Of a DNA stretch of 41,116 nt, positions 37,705 to 41,116 are shown piece by piece (the stretch's first letter is position 1; each line of letters begins with the position of its first letter). The notes under the pieces are model-generated. The model did no database searches. It worked only from the letters and a program-made list of their open reading frames with translations, and was not told the DNA's origin. The stretch covers positions 1 through 41,116 of the forward strand of contig JAKFYF010000024.1 in assembly GCA_021731005.1 (NCBI GenBank), in the 5' to 3' direction. Both the position numbers and the translations under genes were made by a program. Source of the DNA: Hyphomonadaceae bacterium. Its GTDB lineage: Bacteria; Pseudomonadota; Alphaproteobacteria; Caulobacterales; Aquidulcibacteraceae.

Positions 37705-38290
37705 ACCGTTCCGCATCCTGAAATCGCGCACAGTCGTGCTGCCGCAGTCGAGCATCGACACCGACCAGATCATCCCCGCGCGCTTTCTGACCACCACCTC
37801 GCGCGAAGGGCTCGGCAAGCATGCGTTTCACGATTGGCGCTATGACGTGACCGGCGCGCCGAGGCCGGATTTCGCTCTCAATACGATCGATCCAGCCGAA
37901 CATCGCGTGCTGGTCGCCGGCGACAATTTCGCCTGCGGCTCCTCGCGCGAACACGCGCCGTGGGCGCTCGCCGATTTCGGCTTTCGCGCGGTGATTTCCA
38001 CCAGCATCGCCGATATTTTCACCTCGAACGCGCTGAAGAACGGCCTGCTGCCGATAGAGGTCGATCCCGGGACGCACGCCGCGCTGCTGGAGCGGCCCGG
38101 CTACGAGGTCATCATCGATCTTGAGAATCTGGAATTGCGTTTCGCCAACCTTGAGCCGGTGCGTTTTCGCGTCGAACCGTTCGCGCGGCGATGTTTGCTT
38201 GAGGGGCTCGATCATCTGGGTTGGCTTATGGACCAGGAGGCCGCCATCGCCGCGCACGAGCGGGCGCATGGTTTGAAGGGGGAGCCGTGA
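37697..38290 (+). CDS. leuD: 3-isopropylmalate dehydratase, small subunit
   Basis: [66 protein letters not shown]. Confidence 0.95.
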   Translation: MREPFRILKSRTVVLPQSSIDTDQIIPARFLTTTSREGLGKHAFHDWRYDVTGAPRPDFALNTIDPAEHRVLVAGDNFACGSSREHAPWALADFGFRAVISTSIADIFTSNALKNGLLPIEVDPGTHAALLERPGYEVIIDLENLELRFANLEPVRFRVEPFARRCLLEGLDHLGWLMDQEAAIAAHERAHGLKGEP

Positions 38291-39378
38291 AGAGCTATAG
38301 AATTGCCTTGCTGCCAGGGGACGGCGTTGGCCCCGAAGTCATCGCCGCCGCGCGCGAAGTGCTCGAAAGCGTGGCCGATGTTCACGATCACAATTTCGGT
38401 TTCCAGACCCACGCCATCGGCGGCGCCGGCATCGACGCAAGCGGCGAGCCGCTGCCCGAAGCGACCCTGCAAGCCTGCCGCGCCGCCGACGCGGTGCTGC
38501 TCGGCGCGGTGGGCGGCCCCAAATGGGACAAGTCGCCCAAGCGCCCCGAGAAAGGATTGCTCGATCTGCGCAAGGCGCTCGGGCTCTACGCCAACGTACG
38601 CCCGGTCTACGTGCACGCCAGCTTGGCCGACCGCACGCCGCTCAAGGAAGAAGTGGTGTCGGGCGTCGACCTCGTCGTGTTCCGCGAATTGCTTGGCGGC
38701 TCGTATTATGGCGAGAAGAGGCGCGAGGGCGACACCGCCAGCGACCTCTGCATCTACACAAGAGCCGAGATAGAGCGCGTGTCGAAGCTCGCGTTCGAGA
38801 CCGCCCGCCGCCGCCGCGGCAAGGTCACTTCGGTCGACAAGGCCAACGTGATGGAAACCAGCCGGCTCTGGCGCGAAACCGTGTCGCGTCTGCACCGCGA
38901 ACACTTTCCCGATGTCGAACTCGAGCACCAACTGGTCGATTCCATGACCATGCACCTGATCCGCCATCCGCGCGTCTACGATGTGATCCTCACCGAGAAC
39001 ATGTTCGGCGATATTCTTTCCGACGAAGCCTCGGTGCTGGCGGGCTCGCTCGGCCTTTCGCCTTCCGCTTCGATCGGCGACGGGCGCCCCGGCCTGTTCG
39101 AACCGGTGCATGGCTCCGCGCCCGATCTCGCCGGCAAGGACCTCGCCAACCCGGTGGGCGCGATCCTGTCAGCGGCAATGCTGTTGCGCTTCGGGCTCGG
39201 TCTCGAAACCGAAGCTGACGCCATCGAGAACGCAGTCGCCGGCGCCATCGATCAAGGCCGGCTCACGCGCGACCTTGGCGGCGATCTCGGCTGCCGTGAA
39301 ATGGGCGATGTCATCGCCGGCGGCATCGCCGCGCCACGCGGTTTCGCCGCGCATCGTTTGCAGATGCAGTGGGGTTAG
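38287..39378 (+). CDS. leuB: 3-isopropylmalate dehydrogenase
   Basis: IALLPGDGVGPEVIAAAREVL, LLGAVGGPKWD, FRELLGGSYYGEKR, MTENMFGDILSDEASVLAGSLGLSPSASI-type motifs; GTG start. Confidence 0.95.
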   Translation: MKSYRIALLPGDGVGPEVIAAAREVLESVADVHDHNFGFQTHAIGGAGIDASGEPLPEATLQACRAADAVLLGAVGGPKWDKSPKRPEKGLLDLRKALGLYANVRPVYVHASLADRTPLKEEVVSGVDLVVFRELLGGSYYGEKRREGDTASDLCIYTRAEIERVSKLAFETARRRRGKVTSVDKANVMETSRLWRETVSRLHREHFPDVELEHQLVDSMTMHLIRHPRVYDVILTENMFGDILSDEASVLAGSLGLSPSASIGDGRPGLFEPVHGSAPDLAGKDLANPVGAILSAAMLLRFGLGLETEADAIENAVAGAIDQGRLTRDLGGDLGCREMGDVIAGGIAAPRGFAAHRLQMQWG

Positions 39379-39415
39379 GCGCGATGGCCTCAATCACCCG
39401 ATCCTCCCCATACTC

Positions 39416-39515
39416 CGTCATTCCGGACGCGCGGAGCGCGATCCGGAACCCAGGGGCAACTGACGCGATGTTGGCCCCTGGGTTCCGGGTTCGGCTTCGC
39501 CGCCCCGGAATGACG
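39416..39515. repeat. CGTCATTCCGG dyad repeat, copy 3, between leuB and gltD
   Basis: cgtcattccggacgcgcggagcgcgatccggaacccaggggcaac...ttggcccctgggttccggg...ccccggaatgacg; the left 45 nt are identical to copy 2. Confidence 0.92.
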
Positions 39516-39583
39516 GCGCTAATTTCCATGAATCACGGGGCAGCACTTCGCACATATTGCATAGAAAGCGAGTGCTGCCCGCC

Positions 39584-40999
39584 ATGACTGAACGCATGAC
39601 CAAGTTCGTCGGCCTTGCCGCAGCGCAGCCACAGACGCGCGCGCCGGGCAAACGCCGCGGCGATTTCGATGAAATCCAGTTGCGCTTCGTCGCCGACCGC
39701 GCCGCCGCACAAGCCAGCCGCTGCGCCCAATGCGGCGTGCCGTTTTGCCAGAACGCCTGCCCGCTGCACAACAACATCCCCGATTGGCTGCGCCTGACCG
39801 CCGAGGGCCGGACCGAGGAGGCCTACCAACTCGCCGCCGCCACCAATTCCATGCCCGAGATTTGCGGGCGCATCTGTCCGCAGGATCGTTTGTGCGAGGG
39901 CGATTGCGTGATTGAGCAATCGGGGCACGGCGCGGTGACCATCGGCGCGGTCGAGAAATATCTGACCGAGACCGCTTGGGATAATGGCTGGGTTGGCGCG
40001 CTCCGCGTTGGCCCTCCGCGCCGCGAGAGCGTCGGCATCATCGGCGCCGGCCCTGCGGGATTGGCTGCCGCGGAGAGCTTGCGCCTGCGCGGCTACACCG
40101 TGACCATCTACGATCGCTATGATCGCGCCGGCGGGCTGCTGATGTACGGCATCCCTCACTTCAAGCTGGAAAAGGACATCGTCGCGCGCCGGGTGCAGCG
40201 TCTAGCCGAAGGCGGGGTCACCTTCGAGCTCAACTGCCATGTCGGCGCGGATGTCGCGTTCGCTGACGTCCGTGCGCGCCACGATGCGCTGCTGCTGGCG
40301 AGCGGCGTGTACAAGGCGCGCCCGCTGCGGGTTCCCAATGCCGGCTCGGCGCTCGCCGCGCTCGACTTTCTCACCGCCGCCAATCGCGCAGCTCTGGGCG
40401 AGGCCATTGGCGGGCCGGCGGCGAAGGATAAGAACGTGGTCGTCATCGGCGGTGGCGATACGGCAATGGATTGCGTGCGCACCGCCGTGCGTCAGGGCGC
40501 GGCCAGCGTCACCTGCCTCTACCGCCGCGACCGTGAAAACATGCCCGGTTCGCAACGTGAAGTGAAACATGCTGAGGAGGAAGGCGTCCGCTTCGATTGG
40601 CTGGCCGCGCCCAAGGCGATCCATGGCGGCGCTGCGCCCAACGTGAAGGCCGTGCGGATGCGCCTGGGCGCGCGCGATGCGTCAGGCCGCGCCGCGCCTG
40701 AGGAGGCCGAAGGCAGCGATTATGCGCTTGCCGCCGATCTGGTGATCGCCGCGCTCGGCTTCGATCCCGAGGATTTGCCGGCGCTGTGGAACACGCCAAG
40801 CCTGGAGACGACGAACTGGGGAACGCTCGCGGTGGACAAGAGCTTCGCCACCAGCCTGCCCGGCGTATTCGCCGCCGGCGACATCGTGCGCGGCGCCTCG
40901 CTGGTGGTGTGGGCGATCCGCGAAGGCCGCGACGCCGCCGATGGGATCCATGCTTATCTAGAGGAGCGCGCGGCGGTCGCGCGCGTGGCCGCGGAATGA
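39584..40999 (+). CDS. gltD: Glutamate synthase small subunit (NADPH) / GltD-type flavoprotein
   Basis: RCAQCGVPFCQNACPLHNNIPDWLRL, CGRICPQDRLCEGDCVIEQSGHGAVTIGAVEKYL, VGIIGAGPAGLAAAESLRLRGYTVTIYDRYDRAGGLLMYGIPHFKLEKDIV, VVIGGGDTAMDC. Confidence 0.94.
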   Translation: MTERMTKFVGLAAAQPQTRAPGKRRGDFDEIQLRFVADRAAAQASRCAQCGVPFCQNACPLHNNIPDWLRLTAEGRTEEAYQLAAATNSMPEICGRICPQDRLCEGDCVIEQSGHGAVTIGAVEKYLTETAWDNGWVGALRVGPPRRESVGIIGAGPAGLAAAESLRLRGYTVTIYDRYDRAGGLLMYGIPHFKLEKDIVARRVQRLAEGGVTFELNCHVGADVAFADVRARHDALLLASGVYKARPLRVPNAGSALAALDFLTAANRAALGEAIGGPAAKDKNVVVIGGGDTAMDCVRTAVRQGAASVTCLYRRDRENMPGSQREVKHAEEEGVRFDWLAAPKAIHGGAAPNVKAVRMRLGARDASGRAAPEEAEGSDYALAADLVIAALGFDPEDLPALWNTPSLETTNWGTLAVDKSFATSLPGVFAAGDIVRGASLVVWAIREGRDAADGIHAYLEERAAVARVAAE

Positions 41000-41021
41000 G
41001 CCCGGTGCAAGCTAGCGCGCA

Positions 41022-41116
41022 CCCCCTCCCCGCGAGGGGAGGGGGCAGGGGATGGGGTGAGACTCCGTCCCATCCAGGTTGGAGCGCGGGGCTCCCGCCC
41101 CGCATGTCGACATCGC
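41022..41116. repeat. Adjacent copies of two repeat families (CCCTCCCC dyad and truncated TTGGAGCGC element) at the right edge
   Basis: caccccctccccgcgaggggagggggcaggggatggggtgagac followed by ttggagcgcggggctcccgccccgcatgtcgacatcgc. Confidence 0.7.

Noticed and set aside
39369-39587. Small ORFs such as 39369-39587 (+) and 39311-39529 (-) around the leuB-gltD gap
   Set aside because: They translate the dyad repeat (VIPDARSAIRNPGA / VIPGRRSRTRNPGA patterns), a common annotation artefact of this repeat family.

Overview
GC-rich alphaproteobacterial chromosome segment; the gcrA gene suggests a Caulobacterales/Hyphomonadaceae-like host (inference). The left half (1-18.7 kb) carries ordinary chromosomal genes: queE/queC, a TonB-dependent receptor, a single-domain response regulator, a 3-hydroxyisobutyrate dehydrogenase, gcrA, an ABC-2 permease, crotonyl-CoA carboxylase/reductase, GST, an amino-acid permease plus N-formylglutamate amidohydrolase, and an acyl-CoA dehydrogenase. 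Several families of short dyad repeats lie between them. The right half (18.8-41 kb) is an almost entirely co-oriented amino-acid biosynthesis block: SAM-II riboswitch-metX-metB, yerC-hisG-hisD-[hisC'-hisB]-hisH-hisA-hisF-hisIE-hisC, ilvD-ilvC-ilvB-ilvN, leuA-leuC-leuD-leuB, gltD. The most interesting observations are: (1) HisB carries an N-terminal degenerate HisC-like domain that lacks the PLP lysine and has an apparent internal deletion, while an intact HisC is encoded at the end of the same operon; (2) a candidate branched-chain amino-acid attenuator lies upstream of ilvD; (3) a SAM-II riboswitch abuts a 27-codon upstream ORF that overlaps the metX start; (4) dyad repeats sit at the junctions of the ilv/leu/glt units, one of them nested in another, and one repeat reads in frame into queE. 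All calls come from reading the sequence; no database search was run.
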